A stretch of 64,000 bases of DNA. Origin: Bacteroidota bacterium (GTDB lineage: Bacteria; Bacteroidota; Bacteroidia; Bacteroidales; UBA12481). Of this stretch, positions 20,567 through 30,515 are shown in pieces. The position numbers and the translations under genes are program-made. Numbering within the stretch: the stretch's first letter is position 1; every line of letters starts with the position of its first letter. The stretch lies in contig JABHCC010000010.1 of the NCBI GenBank assembly GCA_018669475.1, positions 184,385-248,384 of the forward strand, given 5' to 3'. Under the pieces are notes generated by a model. That model had not been told where the DNA came from. It did no database searches and saw only the letters and a list, made by a program, of their open reading frames with translations.

Positions 20567-21124
20567 TTAATCTATTACACTAGGTATTAACTCGTTAAAG
20601 CAATTTTCTGAAACCTGATAAAAAACATCGTTCTCTTCAGCTTTCAGTAATATCACTTCACCCTCCTCCCCATCAGAAAGTAAGCCTTTATGCTCACCAT
20701 ACAAGAAGGCCTCACCAAACGGATCACGATACAGAAGGCTAACTGCAATATCATTATTCAAGGTCTTTTTTAATTCTATACCTGCCGGATCATCCCCATG
20801 CAAAACAAGGTGTATTTCTTGTCTGACTTTCGTTAAGCCCAGCTTTTTTGAGCTTATTTTGGTTTTGTCGGACCACACTAATTTTTGGAAAATTTTTCCA
20901 GGCCGCAATTTTAACCTGATTGACATTCCCTGCTGATCCTCCTCATTTTCAACTATGTCTCGTGTTGCTATCCAGGCAAGAACGCGATGGTCAAATTTTT
21001 TCTGTTTGGACTTAGCATATCCTGTTGACACCGGACCTGAGGGTTGAGAATTCTGAATATTTCTCACATATCCCTTTGTGTCAGGTTTAAAGATTTTGAA
21101 TAACCACTTGAAAAAACGTCTCAT
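20567..21124 (-). CDS. Unrecognised protein inserted between atpH and atpA
   Basis: 185 residues, no signal peptide and no membrane helix. The first ~13 residues (MRRFFKWLFKIFK) form a basic, aromatic, potentially amphipathic helix that could attach to the membrane. The rest is mixed alpha/beta with a central VRQEIHLVLHGDDPAGIELKKTLNNDIAVSLLY segment. Gaps of 11 bases to atpH and 25 bases to atpA on the same strand indicate it is part of the atp operon. I do not recognise a family. A role in ATP synthase assembly or regulation is possible but rests only on position. Confidence 0.7.
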   Translation of the reverse strand: MRRFFKWLFKIFKPDTKGYVRNIQNSQPSGPVSTGYAKSKQKKFDHRVLAWIATRDIVENEEDQQGMSIRLKLRPGKIFQKLVWSDKTKISSKKLGLTKVRQEIHLVLHGDDPAGIELKKTLNNDIAVSLLYRDPFGEAFLYGEHKGLLSDGEEGEVILLKAEENDVFYQVSENCFNELIPSVID

Positions 21125-21135
21125 AATAAGAATGT

Positions 21136-21684
21136 TTAACGCATGACAGACTGATCAAATTCACGCCTGATTTTATTCAGCTGCCCAGCAACTGAAGTAT
21201 CCAGCATTTCATCTTCGACCCGAAGAACAAAACCTCCAATAATCTCAGGATTTTGCTGCTGATTGAGTTCAACATTAGCTTTATATTTATCACCCAAAAG
21301 CAATTCTATGCGCTTGGTCAGTGTTTCGTTTGTGTTGGTAACGGTGCTTAGTGTGGCACTAATTATACCCCTGTCCTTGCGGTACAACAGCTGATACTTA
21401 CGTATCATAGCAGAAAGATAAGATTCTCGCTTATTACGAGTGATTAATTCAAGAAAGCGAAAAGTTAAATCAGTACAATTACCTTCCACTACCTCTTTAA
21501 AAATTCGAATTTTATCACTGATTTGAATAAGCGGGCTATCGATTAATTCTCTGAACTCTGTTACATCACGTACAAGTACTTCCAGACTGTTCAAATCCTG
21601 CAAAACCTGATCAGCAAGCTTTTTCTCATTAGCTAACTCAAATAAGGCTTTTGCATATCTTACTGCAATGGAACTATCGTTCAT
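21136..21684 (-). CDS. atpH: ATP synthase F1 delta subunit (OSCP)
   Basis: 182 residues beginning SIAVRYAKALFELANEKKLADQV, the usual N-terminal helical bundle. It ends with PEIIGGFVLRVEDEMLDTSVAGQLNKIRREF, the conserved C-terminal signature of the stator subunit. One base separates it from the atpF stop. Confidence 0.95.
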   Translation of the reverse strand: MNDSSIAVRYAKALFELANEKKLADQVLQDLNSLEVLVRDVTEFRELIDSPLIQISDKIRIFKEVVEGNCTDLTFRFLELITRNKRESYLSAMIRKYQLLYRKDRGIISATLSTVTNTNETLTKRIELLLGDKYKANVELNQQQNPEIIGGFVLRVEDEMLDTSVAGQLNKIRREFDQSVMR

Positions 21685-21685
21685 A

Positions 21686-22180
21686 TTAGTTGAGTTTCAA
21701 GTCTTTCAGTATATCATCATTCAGAGCCTTCTGCTTAACTGCATCGCTCAGCTCAACCCTTAATATCTTCTCTGCAATATCAACTGACAACTTTGAAATC
21801 TGCTCCTTAATTTCACCAATCGCGTTAGCCTTTTCATTTTCAATTTGCTTTCTGGCGTGCTCAATCAGCTTTTCACCCTCTTTAATGGCCTCGGTACGGG
21901 CTGTTTCGATTATTTCATCTCTCATAACCCGTGCTTCGCTTAACAAAGAATCCCTCTCTGTACGAGCATCCTGCATTATTCTTTCATGATCAGCCTGTAA
22001 TGCAGTCATCTCCTCTCTGGCTTGCTCAGCAGACAATAATGCATCTTCAATTGACTTTTCTCTGGCTTTTAATCCTTCCATGATTGGTTTCCAGCCAAAT
22101 TTTTTCAGAATCAGAAAAACAATTCCGAAAGCTAAAACCATCCAAAAGATTGTGCCGTAATCCGGACTAATTAATCCCAT
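21686..22180 (-). CDS. atpF: ATP synthase F0 b subunit
   Basis: 164 residues from the ATG at 22180 (MGLISPDYGTIFWMVLAFGIVFLILKKFGWKPI). An in-frame TTG at 22237 would add 19 residues and make the protein longer than usual, so the ATG is preferred. One TM helix (~10-28) is followed by a long charged coiled coil that forms the peripheral stalk. Confidence 0.93.
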   Translation of the reverse strand: MGLISPDYGTIFWMVLAFGIVFLILKKFGWKPIMEGLKAREKSIEDALLSAEQAREEMTALQADHERIMQDARTERDSLLSEARVMRDEIIETARTEAIKEGEKLIEHARKQIENEKANAIGEIKEQISKLSVDIAEKILRVELSDAVKQKALNDDILKDLKLN

Positions 22181-22246
22181 ACTACTAACAATTTGTAGGT
22201 AAAAAAATGGCTGCAGAACGGCAACCCCGAACTGCAACCAAAAGGC

Positions 22247-22519
<273 letters not shown>

Positions 22520-22536
22520 TTATTTAGGTACAAAAA

Positions 22537-23637
22537 TTAATGCGCTTCTTCTTTAGCCATCCCAAAATACAGGGCTGACAACAATGTAAATACATAAGCC
22601 TGGATAAATGCTACCAGGAACTCCAGCAAGGTCATAAATACATAAAACAATACGGAGATAAATGACACCCCATATCCGGCTATCCAATGAATCTGTCCGA
22701 ATATAAAAATTAATGCTACAAAACTCAGTATTATGAAGTGCCCGGCCAAAATATTAGCAAAAAGACGTATGCACAATACAAGTGGTTTTGTAAACACACC
22801 GAGCAGCTCAATGAAGGGCATCAGAGGTACTGGAAACTTTAGCCACCAGGGTACCCCGGGAGCATTAAAAATGTGCTTCCAATATCCCTTATTTGTTGAA
22901 AATGTTGTTATTATGAAAGTTAGTAATGCCAGTACGGCTGTCACTGCAATATTACCTGTTACATTTGCACCTCCGGGAGGAAAAGGTATTACACCCAGAT
23001 AATTATTCAGAATAATAAAGAAAAAAACCGTTAGTAAATATGGCATAAAACGTTCATACCGTTTCTCTCCAATAGAGGGTATAGCAATGTCATCCCTTAC
23101 AAAAAGAATAATGGGCTCCATCAGGGCCTGAATTCCTTTAGGGGGACGATTGGGATTTTTCTTGTATCTTTTTGCTACTGACAGGAATATCCAGATCATT
23201 AGCAAAAAGCTTATCAGCATAGCGAAAACAGTTTTGGTAATTGAAAAATCGAGTGGCAATTTAGCATTCTCATCCACATGGCCATGCTCGTCAACTTCCA
23301 CAATACTACCTTCATTCGGTCCGTCCTGAGCAATCATAAAACCTTTATAGGCACTATGTCCATGATGAAATCTGGAGGATAGAAAAATATGAAAACCTTT
23401 CGATTTACTGATTAATATGACAGGCAGAGGAATACTAATATGAGTATCTCCCACAGTTAGAATGTGCCAGTCATAGGAATCCATAACATGATCCAATATG
23501 AATGTGCCGGGATTAAAAACCTTATCTTCTTCATGAGAATTAGAATTGCTTTCATGCTGGTTATCATCCTGTGCTCCCACCCGAGCCAGCATAAGACCAA
23601 ATAGTAGTAAAATGGTGAGTGACTGCTTCTTCCACAT
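22537..23637 (-). CDS. atpB: ATP synthase F0 a subunit with signal peptide
   Basis: 366 residues from the ATG at 23637 (MWKKQSLTILLLFGLMLARVGAQ), which gives a clean signal peptide; a TTG at 23688 is unlikely. A ~130-residue His/Asp-rich extracytoplasmic region follows the signal, then the usual helices. VLCIRLFANILAGHFIILSF contains the essential arginine facing the c ring. The long N-terminal extension is a Bacteroidota feature. Confidence 0.93.
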   Translation of the reverse strand: MWKKQSLTILLLFGLMLARVGAQDDNQHESNSNSHEEDKVFNPGTFILDHVMDSYDWHILTVGDTHISIPLPVILISKSKGFHIFLSSRFHHGHSAYKGFMIAQDGPNEGSIVEVDEHGHVDENAKLPLDFSITKTVFAMLISFLLMIWIFLSVAKRYKKNPNRPPKGIQALMEPIILFVRDDIAIPSIGEKRYERFMPYLLTVFFFIILNNYLGVIPFPPGGANVTGNIAVTAVLALLTFIITTFSTNKGYWKHIFNAPGVPWWLKFPVPLMPFIELLGVFTKPLVLCIRLFANILAGHFIILSFVALIFIFGQIHWIAGYGVSFISVLFYVFMTLLEFLVAFIQAYVFTLLSALYFGMAKEEAH

Positions 23638-23689
23638 AATATCAAATACCCGTTTCAGCAAAAGCCCAAAGTTAAAAAAAAAGCTCAAT

Positions 23690-24073
23690 TTATACTTTCC
23701 CCTGAACTTGTTTTAGCAAGATCCTTACCTCAAACCAGGTAAACGCAAAATAGAGTACAAAAATACCTGCAACGAAAGGTAACACAGTCTCCTTCCTTAA
23801 CAGGAGATATACAACCATAACAAGCAAAATAAGTAAAAGTTTTAAGGCAGAAGCCCCCATAAATACCTGGGTAAAACGATTTGGTCTTCCAGCCAGTGAT
23901 TTGCTAAGTATATAATGCTCTGTCAGAGTAATTAATGACATAAAACCTAACATCCAGGGGAAAACCTGCAGATACCATGGCTTGAGCACGGTTAGAAATA
24001 AAGCAGCTCCGATAATGGCGAGGGCCATTGTAAGCCCGGACAAGCGTAACAGATAGGGAAATAAAGTCTTCAT
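23690..24073 (-). CDS. Small membrane protein of the atp operon (AtpI-like position)
   Basis: 127 residues with four hydrophobic segments (about 12-30, 35-52, 70-90 and 95-115). It overlaps the upstream atpZ-like gene by 4 bases and is followed by atpB. Size, topology and location match the four-helix AtpI-type proteins before atpB that help c-ring assembly or ion supply, although sequence similarity is weak. Confidence 0.65.
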   Translation of the reverse strand: MKTLFPYLLRLSGLTMALAIIGAALFLTVLKPWYLQVFPWMLGFMSLITLTEHYILSKSLAGRPNRFTQVFMGASALKLLLILLVMVVYLLLRKETVLPFVAGIFVLYFAFTWFEVRILLKQVQGKV

Positions 24074-24309
24074 TTGTTCAGGTCTTTGATTAACAAATAG
24101 AGAGATAAAAAAAGCCCTGACGATGCCAGGACCAGGGTGAATACAGGTATTTCTAAATTCAGTAACTGGTCGAGTTTCATTCCTCCAAAGAATCCTGCCA
24201 GTACAATCACAATGAGTTTAAATGCCAGATTTGAGTATCTGGCATAATCTTTAAGTTCTTTCTTTTCTTTATCCCGCTTATTTTCGGATGTTTTGTTGAA
24301 CTTTTCCAT
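24070..24309 (-). CDS. AtpZ/AtpI-family protein
   Basis: 79 residues from the ATG at 24309 (MEKFNKTSENKRDKEKKELKDYARYSNLAFKL). A charged N-terminus precedes two TM helices, with GFFGGMKLDQLLNL between them, the pattern of the AtpZ family that precedes atpB in many bacteria. It overlaps the end of the bactofilin gene by 32 bases in another frame. Likely ATP synthase assembly or cation-channel accessory. Confidence 0.75.
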   Translation of the reverse strand: MEKFNKTSENKRDKEKKELKDYARYSNLAFKLIVIVLAGFFGGMKLDQLLNLEIPVFTLVLASSGLFLSLYLLIKDLNK

Positions 24310-24652
24310 CTGTCTGACTATCCATTTTGCATGATCCGGTAAATACAGCACCCGGTTCAATAGCCAGTTTTTTTGTAATAATTTCACCCTGAATATTAGC
24401 TGATGATTTCAGACTTACCAATTCAGAAGCTTGAATATTACCCGAAACTTTTCCCGAGACCTCCAGTAATTGACAAATCACATCTCCAGTCACCTGTCCG
24501 GGAGTGCCAATAACCACCTTGCCTTTTATAGTCATTTTACCTTTCAGATGACCATCAACACGAATGCCAGAGCCGGATTCTATATCACCTGTAACTACTG
24601 TTCCATTAGATATTAGATTTATGTTGTTTGCCGATTCCATTTCTTTTGCCAT
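24278..24652 (-). CDS. Bactofilin (polymer-forming cytoskeletal protein)
   Basis: 124 residues with the DUF583 right-handed beta-helix pattern: VVTGDIESGSGIRVDGHLKG, GTPGQVTGDVICQLLEVSGKVSGNIQ, ANIQGEIITKKLAIEPGAVFTGSC. Bactofilins polymerise without nucleotide and organise cell-shape or envelope machinery. Its 3' end overlaps atpZ, so a cytoskeletal gene heads the ATP synthase operon, an arrangement seen in other Bacteroidota. Confidence 0.88.
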   Translation of the reverse strand: MAKEMESANNINLISNGTVVTGDIESGSGIRVDGHLKGKMTIKGKVVIGTPGQVTGDVICQLLEVSGKVSGNIQASELVSLKSSANIQGEIITKKLAIEPGAVFTGSCKMDSQTDGKVQQNIRK

Positions 24653-24670
24653 GACCTCAATTATTTACTT

Positions 24671-24678
24671 CAAAATTA
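24671..24678 (-). promoter_or_regulatory. Possible -7 element (TAATTTTG) for bactofilin-atp operon
   Basis: On the minus strand TAATTTTG matches TAnnTTTG, 18 bases before the bactofilin ATG. It lies in the 50-bp gap after fabH. No TTG is found at -33. Confidence 0.35.
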
Positions 24679-24702
24679 TTAAAAACCTTTTTTATAAAAA
24701 AA

Positions 24703-25698
24703 TTATTTTGGGTCATATGCCCAGGTCAAATATATAGCGCCCCATGTAAAACCACCGCCAAAAGCAGTGAGTATTAACTTATCGCCCTTATTGAGCTGGT
24801 TTTCATATTCCCAGAGACATAACGGAATGGTTGCATCTGTAGTATTTCCATACTTCTGAATATTTATCATGACCTGCTCGCGTTTGATTCCCATTCTACG
24901 TGCAACAGCTTCAATGATTCTCAGATTTGCCTGATGAGGCACCAGCCAATTAAGATCATCAGCAGGAATATTATGCTTTTCCATCATCTCAGATGCAATA
25001 TCTGCCATTTTACTAACTGCAACTTTAAAAACCGCCTGTCCTTCTTGATAAACAAAGTGTTCTCTTCGATCTACAGTTTCATGAGATGCAGGGCTAACTG
25101 AACCGCCAGACTTTTGGTAAAGGTACTTTCTACCTGAGCCATCAACATGAAGAATATGATCTTGTATGCCAAATTCACTGCTGGGCTCAAGCATTACAGC
25201 TCCTGATCCATCTCCAAAAAGAGGACATGTAGTTCGATCTTCATAATCAGTTATGGCAGTCATTTTATCAGCTCCCACACAGATGATCTTTTTCGCATCT
25301 CCTGTCTTTATATATTGAGCTGCTGTAGTCAGCATGAAAATAAAGCCTGAGCAAGCTGCAGACATGTCAAAACTAAAAGCCTTTTTAATACCAACTTTAT
25401 CACAAATAATATTGGCGGTGGCAGGAAATGCCATATCTCCGGTTACTGTTGCACAGATCAAAAGATCAATTTCATCAGGATGTGTTCCGGTTTTTTCAAG
25501 CAAACTATTAACTGCTGCAGCTCCCAGGTCTGAAGCTCCTTTTCCAGGTTCACGGAGAATCCGGCGTTCTTTGATACCAGTACGAGTAGTAATCCATTCG
25601 TCGGTAGTTTCAACCAATTTCTCAATGTCTGCATTTGACAAGATACTATCGGGTACCCAACCCGCTACTCCTGTAATTGCTGCAAAAGTTTTTTCCAT
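24703..25698 (-). CDS. fabH: Beta-ketoacyl-ACP synthase III
   Basis: 331 residues from the ATG at 25698, which overlaps the plsX stop by one base (TGATG). The catalytic triad is visible: C116 in [13 protein letters not shown]255 in [13 protein letters not shown] and N285 in [12 protein letters not shown]. It starts fatty-acid synthesis by condensing acetyl-CoA (or a branched primer) with malonyl-ACP. Confidence 0.95.
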   Translation of the reverse strand: MEKTFAAITGVAGWVPDSILSNADIEKLVETTDEWITTRTGIKERRILREPGKGASDLGAAAVNSLLEKTGTHPDEIDLLICATVTGDMAFPATANIICDKVGIKKAFSFDMSAACSGFIFMLTTAAQYIKTGDAKKIICVGADKMTAITDYEDRTTCPLFGDGSGAVMLEPSSEFGIQDHILHVDGSGRKYLYQKSGGSVSPASHETVDRREHFVYQEGQAVFKVAVSKMADIASEMMEKHNIPADDLNWLVPHQANLRIIEAVARRMGIKREQVMINIQKYGNTTDATIPLCLWEYENQLNKGDKLILTAFGGGFTWGAIYLTWAYDPK

Positions 25699-26636
25699 CA
25701 CTTAAACGCTTTTATGAGTTTTGTTATTAATCCTGATTCCAGAATTGTCTTGTTTTGAACCAACATATTCTTTATTGCCAGTGGGCTTGATATACCATGA
25801 CCGATAAGAACAGGAGAACCAATACCTAAAATTGGCGTTCCCCCAAAATTTTCGTAATTAAATCTCTCTAAAAAAGGATCACTGCATTTAAGTCCTTTCA
25901 TAAGGTAGTAAAAGGACTCGGCTTGTTTCAGAACCACATTTCCTGCGAAGCCATCACAAACAACTACATCTGCTTTATCAAAAAACAACTCATTACCCTC
26001 AACATTTCCAACGAAATTGAAATCCGGATTTCCTTTCATCAGTTGGTAAGCTGCTTTGCTTAGTATGCTGCCTTTGTCCTCTTCTGAACCAATATTCAAC
26101 AAACCCACTCCTGGATTTTCAACTCCGTATACATGGTGTGAGTACAAAGATCCCATTATACCGAATTGATACAATACATCCTGACGAACATCAGGATTGA
26201 GGCCTACATCAAGTAAGAGGGTATTTCCACCGCTCTTTCTTGGCAGAGCAACAGCAATGGCCGGACGAATGATTCCAGGTATAGTTTTTAAAGTAAACAT
26301 GGTGCCTGCAAGCATAGCACCAGTGTTTCCTGCGCTGCAGAAAGCATCTAATTCCCCATTGGCCAGCTTATTAAAGCCATAGGCCATACTTGATCTGGGT
26401 TTCATTGAAATAGCTCTGACCGGATGGTCTCCCATTTCAATTTTCTGATCTGCATGTATTATAGTAAAATCCGACGCAGAAGCATTGCTTTCTTCAAGCT
26501 GACCAAAAATAAGATTCTCGTCACCTATTAAAACCAACTCCGTCGAAGCAGGAAGCTCGGCTTTTGCCAGCACGGCTCCCTGAACTGTGGCTGAAGGGGC
26601 AAAATCCCCCCCCATTATATCCAACCCTATTCTCAT
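25698..26636 (-). CDS. plsX: Phosphate acyltransferase PlsX
   Basis: 312 residues with the family's N-terminal [20 protein letters not shown], a central [13 protein letters not shown], and [17 protein letters not shown]. It makes acyl-phosphate from acyl-ACP for phospholipid synthesis. Classic neighbour of rpmF and fabH. Confidence 0.95.
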   Translation of the reverse strand: MRIGLDIMGGDFAPSATVQGAVLAKAELPASTELVLIGDENLIFGQLEESNASASDFTIIHADQKIEMGDHPVRAISMKPRSSMAYGFNKLANGELDAFCSAGNTGAMLAGTMFTLKTIPGIIRPAIAVALPRKSGGNTLLLDVGLNPDVRQDVLYQFGIMGSLYSHHVYGVENPGVGLLNIGSEEDKGSILSKAAYQLMKGNPDFNFVGNVEGNELFFDKADVVVCDGFAGNVVLKQAESFYYLMKGLKCSDPFLERFNYENFGGTPILGIGSPVLIGHGISSPLAIKNMLVQNKTILESGLITKLIKAFK

Positions 26637-26661
26637 TTTGGTTGGTGTATTATTCAGCCAA

Positions 26662-26847
26662 TTACGCTGTTACTTCTTTTTCAACAGCCAATTTTCCACG
26701 GTAATGTCCACACTCCGGACACACCCTGTGATACTGCACAGCAGTTCCGCAATTGGAACATGCCGATAATTGTACCGGTGTGGCTTTATAATGTGTTCTT
26801 CTCTTATTTCTCCGTTGCTTCGAAATTTTGTGCTTTGGATGTGCCAT
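26662..26847 (-). CDS. rpmF: Ribosomal protein L32
   Basis: 61 residues: AHPKHKISKQRRNKRRTHYK, then a zinc ribbon with CSNCG and CPECG. Located between yceD and plsX as in most bacteria. Confidence 0.96.
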   Translation of the reverse strand: MAHPKHKISKQRRNKRRTHYKATPVQLSACSNCGTAVQYHRVCPECGHYRGKLAVEKEVTA

Positions 26848-26875
26848 CTCACAAGTATATTTAATTCAACAATTA

Positions 26876-27355
26876 TTATTCCTCTGTCAATAAAACAATT
26901 TCATCTAAACGATTCATCATGTCCTCATCGCAACCTGAAACACCCTCTTCTTTATCAGGGTGAATTCGCTTAATCGGTAAACTCAAAACAATATATTCAT
27001 ATAAATACGGAGCCAGGTCAACCTCATGTTCATTCCTGGGGATCCACACTACATCAAACTCCTCTTCGCTATTCCCTTCCCCGAATTTTCCATACAAAAT
27101 ATACTTTGAATCAAGCTCTTGCATAAACTGGTCGAGACAGCGGTCACAGCTAACTTCAACATCACCATTCAAAGACAAATCAAATTGCAACTGATGATCA
27201 GATTTGTCCATCTTAACCTTGACCTTTACATCACCATGTGAAAATTCACTATCCTCAAAGTAAGTAAAGAAATCATCATCCAAATCGAACTCGAACTCAT
27301 GCTTCCCATTCCCAAAGGAATAAAATGGAATTCGATATGTATTCAAAGCGACCAT
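26876..27355 (-). CDS. DUF177 (YceD-family) protein
   Basis: 159 residues. It has the conserved CDRCLDQFMQELD motif near the middle and an acidic C-terminus. DUF177 proteins sit before rpmF and are linked to large-subunit/23S rRNA maturation in plants and bacteria. First gene of the yceD-rpmF-plsX-fabH run, preceded by a TAACTTTG box. Confidence 0.88.
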   Translation of the reverse strand: MVALNTYRIPFYSFGNGKHEFEFDLDDDFFTYFEDSEFSHGDVKVKVKMDKSDHQLQFDLSLNGDVEVSCDRCLDQFMQELDSKYILYGKFGEGNSEEEFDVVWIPRNEHEVDLAPYLYEYIVLSLPIKRIHPDKEEGVSGCDEDMMNRLDEIVLLTEE

Positions 27356-27378
27356 TTCTGTGCTAAAAAATTGCCGTG

Positions 27379-27386
27379 CAAAGTTA
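27379..27386 (-). promoter_or_regulatory. Probable -7 element (TAACTTTG) for yceD-rpmF-plsX-fabH
   Basis: Minus-strand TAACTTTG, matching TAnnTTTG, 23 bases before the yceD ATG. The -33 region is a T run (TTTTTTC) rather than TTG. Confidence 0.45.
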
Positions 27387-27415
27387 TAAAAGATATCCTT
27401 AAGAAAAAAGCGTAT

Positions 27416-28618
27416 TTATTTTTTAAGAACAATCCTGAATGTAGACCCCTTGTTCAATTCAGAGTTCTTTACAAAGATTTTTCCACTATGATAGTTCTCA
27501 ACTATTCTCTTGACCAGTGATAAGCCTAATCCCCAGCCTCTTTGCTTTGTTGTGTATCCTGGCTGAAAAATAACCTTATAATTAGTTTTAGGCACTCCTT
27601 TGCCTGAATCTGCAATATCAATATATACAACCTGTCCCTGGTCCTTGACTGAAATTGATATGTCACCCACACCATCCATAGCATCAATGGCATTACGACA
27701 CAGGTTCTCAACTACCCACTCAAAAAGAGATACATTTAAGGGTACAAATAATTCATCGTGTTCACCAAACAGTAGCTTGAATTTAATTTTATTAGATGAT
27801 CGGTTTTCAAGGTAATTGACTGCCTGGCGCAATACCACAAGAAGATTCTCAGGAACAAGTACAGGAGCTGAACCAATTTTTGAGAATCGATCTGCAATAG
27901 TTTCAAGCCTGTGAACATCCTTTTCAACTTCGCTAAGAAGTCTTTGGTCATTTTCTTTCATCTTCATCAACTCAATCCAGGCCATAAGTGATGAGATTGG
28001 TGTACCTAACTGATGAGCTGTCTCTTTTGACATTCCCACCCATACTTGGTTTTGCTCAGCACTTTTCGAAGAATTAAAGGCAAAATACGCCACCAGAATG
28101 AATAAGAAAATAACACTTAGCTGGAGCAAGGGGAAAAACTGAATCCTGGTTAATATAACAGAATCTTTATAGTAGAGATACTGCTTTGCATCAGGCATTT
28201 GTATGACAATCGGTTCATGCTGATCTTTCATCACTTGCAATTGCCTGTCAAGATAACGCTGGCTTTTTCGACTTAATGCACTGAGACTATAGCCATCAAT
28301 CAGCTTGTTATCCTTGTCATAAAGCCGCACATTCCGAGCTCCTTTCACCTCTCCATTTTCATCAACTGTGATAACCGGTATGGTCTCGTTATTCTGAATG
28401 ATATGAAAGAAAAACTGAATATTGGGATTCGATTCTACCCCATCATCGTTGTTACCCAGGTAATGAGTGGCCTGAGCCCAAATCTCAATTTTGTTACGCT
28501 CCTCCTGGGCCAGGCCCTGAACAAGAACATTGGTATACCATGTTGATGCAATACCAATTATAAGGGCGAAAATAAAGAGGACTATCTTCCAACGTTGTTT
28601 TCGACTATAAATATGCAA
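27416..28618 (-). CDS. Membrane sensor histidine kinase
   Basis: 400 residues from a TTG start, since no suitable ATG is near. TM1 (~12-32), a ~125-residue periplasmic sensor region, TM2 (~161-182), then the dimerisation helix with phospho-accepting H202 (KETAHQLGTPISSLMAW). The ATPase domain shows NLCRNAIDAM (N box), DIADSGKGVP (G1) and GWGLGLSLVKRIVE (G2). No response regulator gene lies beside it, so it is an orphan. Confidence 0.9.
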   Translation of the reverse strand: MHIYSRKQRWKIVLFIFALIIGIASTWYTNVLVQGLAQEERNKIEIWAQATHYLGNNDDGVESNPNIQFFFHIIQNNETIPVITVDENGEVKGARNVRLYDKDNKLIDGYSLSALSRKSQRYLDRQLQVMKDQHEPIVIQMPDAKQYLYYKDSVILTRIQFFPLLQLSVIFLFILVAYFAFNSSKSAEQNQVWVGMSKETAHQLGTPISSLMAWIELMKMKENDQRLLSEVEKDVHRLETIADRFSKIGSAPVLVPENLLVVLRQAVNYLENRSSNKIKFKLLFGEHDELFVPLNVSLFEWVVENLCRNAIDAMDGVGDISISVKDQGQVVYIDIADSGKGVPKTNYKVIFQPGYTTKQRGWGLGLSLVKRIVENYHSGKIFVKNSELNKGSTFRIVLKK

Positions 28619-28712
28619 AGCGAATATTTTTTAGTTTTCACAAAAAGGTTTTGGCTAAATCAACCTGAATAACGGATGAGATACCCCATCTATTGTGTAA
28701 TGTTTAAAACTT

Positions 28713-29741
28713 TCATGTCTCTACTGATAACCTAAATTTCCTTAAAAGATTAATTCTTTCATTATCAGATGTATGAGAAAGATCAATCATGTGTACCTTT
28801 TCCTGGTCTCTTTTAGATAAACCTTCTTTATACAATTTATCATAGTAGGGCAATAACAAAGAAACCACATCCCCGTATTTTTTTTCGGCCAGCGAACCAA
28901 GTGCTTTCTGAGTGATCAGTCCGCCAAGTCTCTGCTTAAGGCGCTTAATAGCCTCAGCTAATTCATCGGCTGGCTGTGCTCCATATTCCTCTACCAGAAT
29001 ATCTGTTCTTTCTTTATCCGACACCTGCACAAAAGCTAAATGAGTTATACGAAGCTGCTTATAAAAATCATCCGGTAGGAAAACCGATCCTATCCGTTTG
29101 CTTTCATCTTCGAGCCATACAGCTGATCCGGCCGGCATTTTTTGCATTTCTGCATAAAGGAGATTTTCAAAGTGTTCGGTTGAAGGCTGATCAGAAAGGC
29201 CAGCTGCACCGAATACCGATCCCCTGTGATTTGCCAGGCCTTCAAGGTCAATCACAGGTTCATCAGCTTGCGCCAGAGCCTGAATCAGTTTGGTTTTTCC
29301 ACTTCCTGTTAGTCCTCCCAAAACAACAACTTGCCTGTTTACAAGAAGATCCTGCCGGATGAATGAGCGATAAGCTTTGTATCCCCCCTCCATCACATAA
29401 GCTTCTAAGCCAGATATTTCTAACAACCAGGCAACAGATGAGCTGCGCATTCCTCCTCTCCAGCAATGGACAAGAATTGTATTATTCTTTGCCAGCTCCA
29501 TAGCCTTATCAACCATGCTAGTCATTTTCGGGGCAATAAGCTCCAGACCCTTGCGAATTGCATCCTGCCGGCCCTGATTCTTATACAAAACTCCGATTAT
29601 AGCCCGTTCATTATTATCAAATACTGACAGATTAACCGCGCCGGGAATATGTCCTTTTTCATATTCTCCCGGAGAGCGAACATCCATTATTGTGGATTGT
29701 TCGCCCAGTTTAAGAAATTCATCTGCCTGTATAGTCTTCAT
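28713..29741 (-). CDS. mnmH: tRNA 2-selenouridine synthase
   Basis: 342 residues: N-terminal rhodanese domain with catalytic C93 (VHCWRGGMRSSS), then a P-loop domain (GGLTGSGKT, residues 142-150). It replaces sulfur by selenium in 2-thiouridine at the wobble base of tRNAs for Lys, Glu and Gln, using selenophosphate, and can also geranylate. The desulfurase-SelD fusion that would supply selenophosphate is encoded two genes upstream on the same strand. Confidence 0.93.
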   Translation of the reverse strand: MKTIQADEFLKLGEQSTIMDVRSPGEYEKGHIPGAVNLSVFDNNERAIIGVLYKNQGRQDAIRKGLELIAPKMTSMVDKAMELAKNNTILVHCWRGGMRSSSVAWLLEISGLEAYVMEGGYKAYRSFIRQDLLVNRQVVVLGGLTGSGKTKLIQALAQADEPVIDLEGLANHRGSVFGAAGLSDQPSTEHFENLLYAEMQKMPAGSAVWLEDESKRIGSVFLPDDFYKQLRITHLAFVQVSDKERTDILVEEYGAQPADELAEAIKRLKQRLGGLITQKALGSLAEKKYGDVVSLLLPYYDKLYKEGLSKRDQEKVHMIDLSHTSDNERINLLRKFRLSVET

Positions 29742-29744
29742 TGA

Positions 29745-30512
29745 TTAACGCTCAAGAAACTGTCCCAGAATAGATTGACTTTCCTTTCCTCGATTTTTCC
29801 CGTATGGAGCAAGAGCCTGTATAAGTTTTCTTATAGGCATTGACTGCAACCAAACAGTTCCCTTACCACGAAGAGTAGCAACAAAAAGGCCTTCACCTCC
29901 AAAAATCATGGATTTAAGGTTGCCTGAAGATTCCACATTAAAATCAATAGTATCCTCGAAGGCTACTACGCAACCAGTATCCACACGCAAGACTTCATTG
30001 TTGAGCTCCCTTTTAACAACTGTTCCTCCGGCATGTACGAAAGCTTTTCCATCTCCCTGTAGTTTTTGAAGTATAAAACCTTCTCCCCCTACCAATCCTG
30101 CACCTAGTCTCTTATTAAACACAATAGAGAAACGGGTTCCTTTGGCAGCACATAGAAAACCATCTTTCTGAACAATCAAAGGGGCTCTCAAAGCACCAAG
30201 ATCCACAGGAATGATAGTTCCCGGATAGGGTGCTGAAAAAGCTACATGAGATTTTCCATAACCACCGTTTGTGAAATGTGTAAGAAATAAGCTTTCTCCT
30301 GTCAAAACTCTTGATCCTGCTGAGAGAAGTTTACTAAACAATCCCTGATTGGCTTGTGAGCCATCTCCCATTTTAGTTTCAAATTGGATTGCCTCTTCCA
30401 TATACATCATGGTTCCGGCTTCAGCAATGACTGTTTCCTGTGGATCTAATTCCACCTCAAGCATTTGGATGTCACCACCAATTATACGATAATCTATTTC
30501 GTGTGAATTCAT
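29745..30512 (-). CDS. AIM24/TIGR00266-family protein
   Basis: 255 residues: [31 protein letters not shown] at the N-terminus and [27 protein letters not shown] near the C-terminus are typical of this family, a beta-rich fold of unknown function. Spacing of 3 bases on both sides places it in the selenium operon. Confidence 0.85.
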   Translation of the reverse strand: MNSHEIDYRIIGGDIQMLEVELDPQETVIAEAGTMMYMEEAIQFETKMGDGSQANQGLFSKLLSAGSRVLTGESLFLTHFTNGGYGKSHVAFSAPYPGTIIPVDLGALRAPLIVQKDGFLCAAKGTRFSIVFNKRLGAGLVGGEGFILQKLQGDGKAFVHAGGTVVKRELNNEVLRVDTGCVVAFEDTIDFNVESSGNLKSMIFGGEGLFVATLRGKGTVWLQSMPIRKLIQALAPYGKNRGKESQSILGQFLER

Positions 30513-30515
30513 AAT

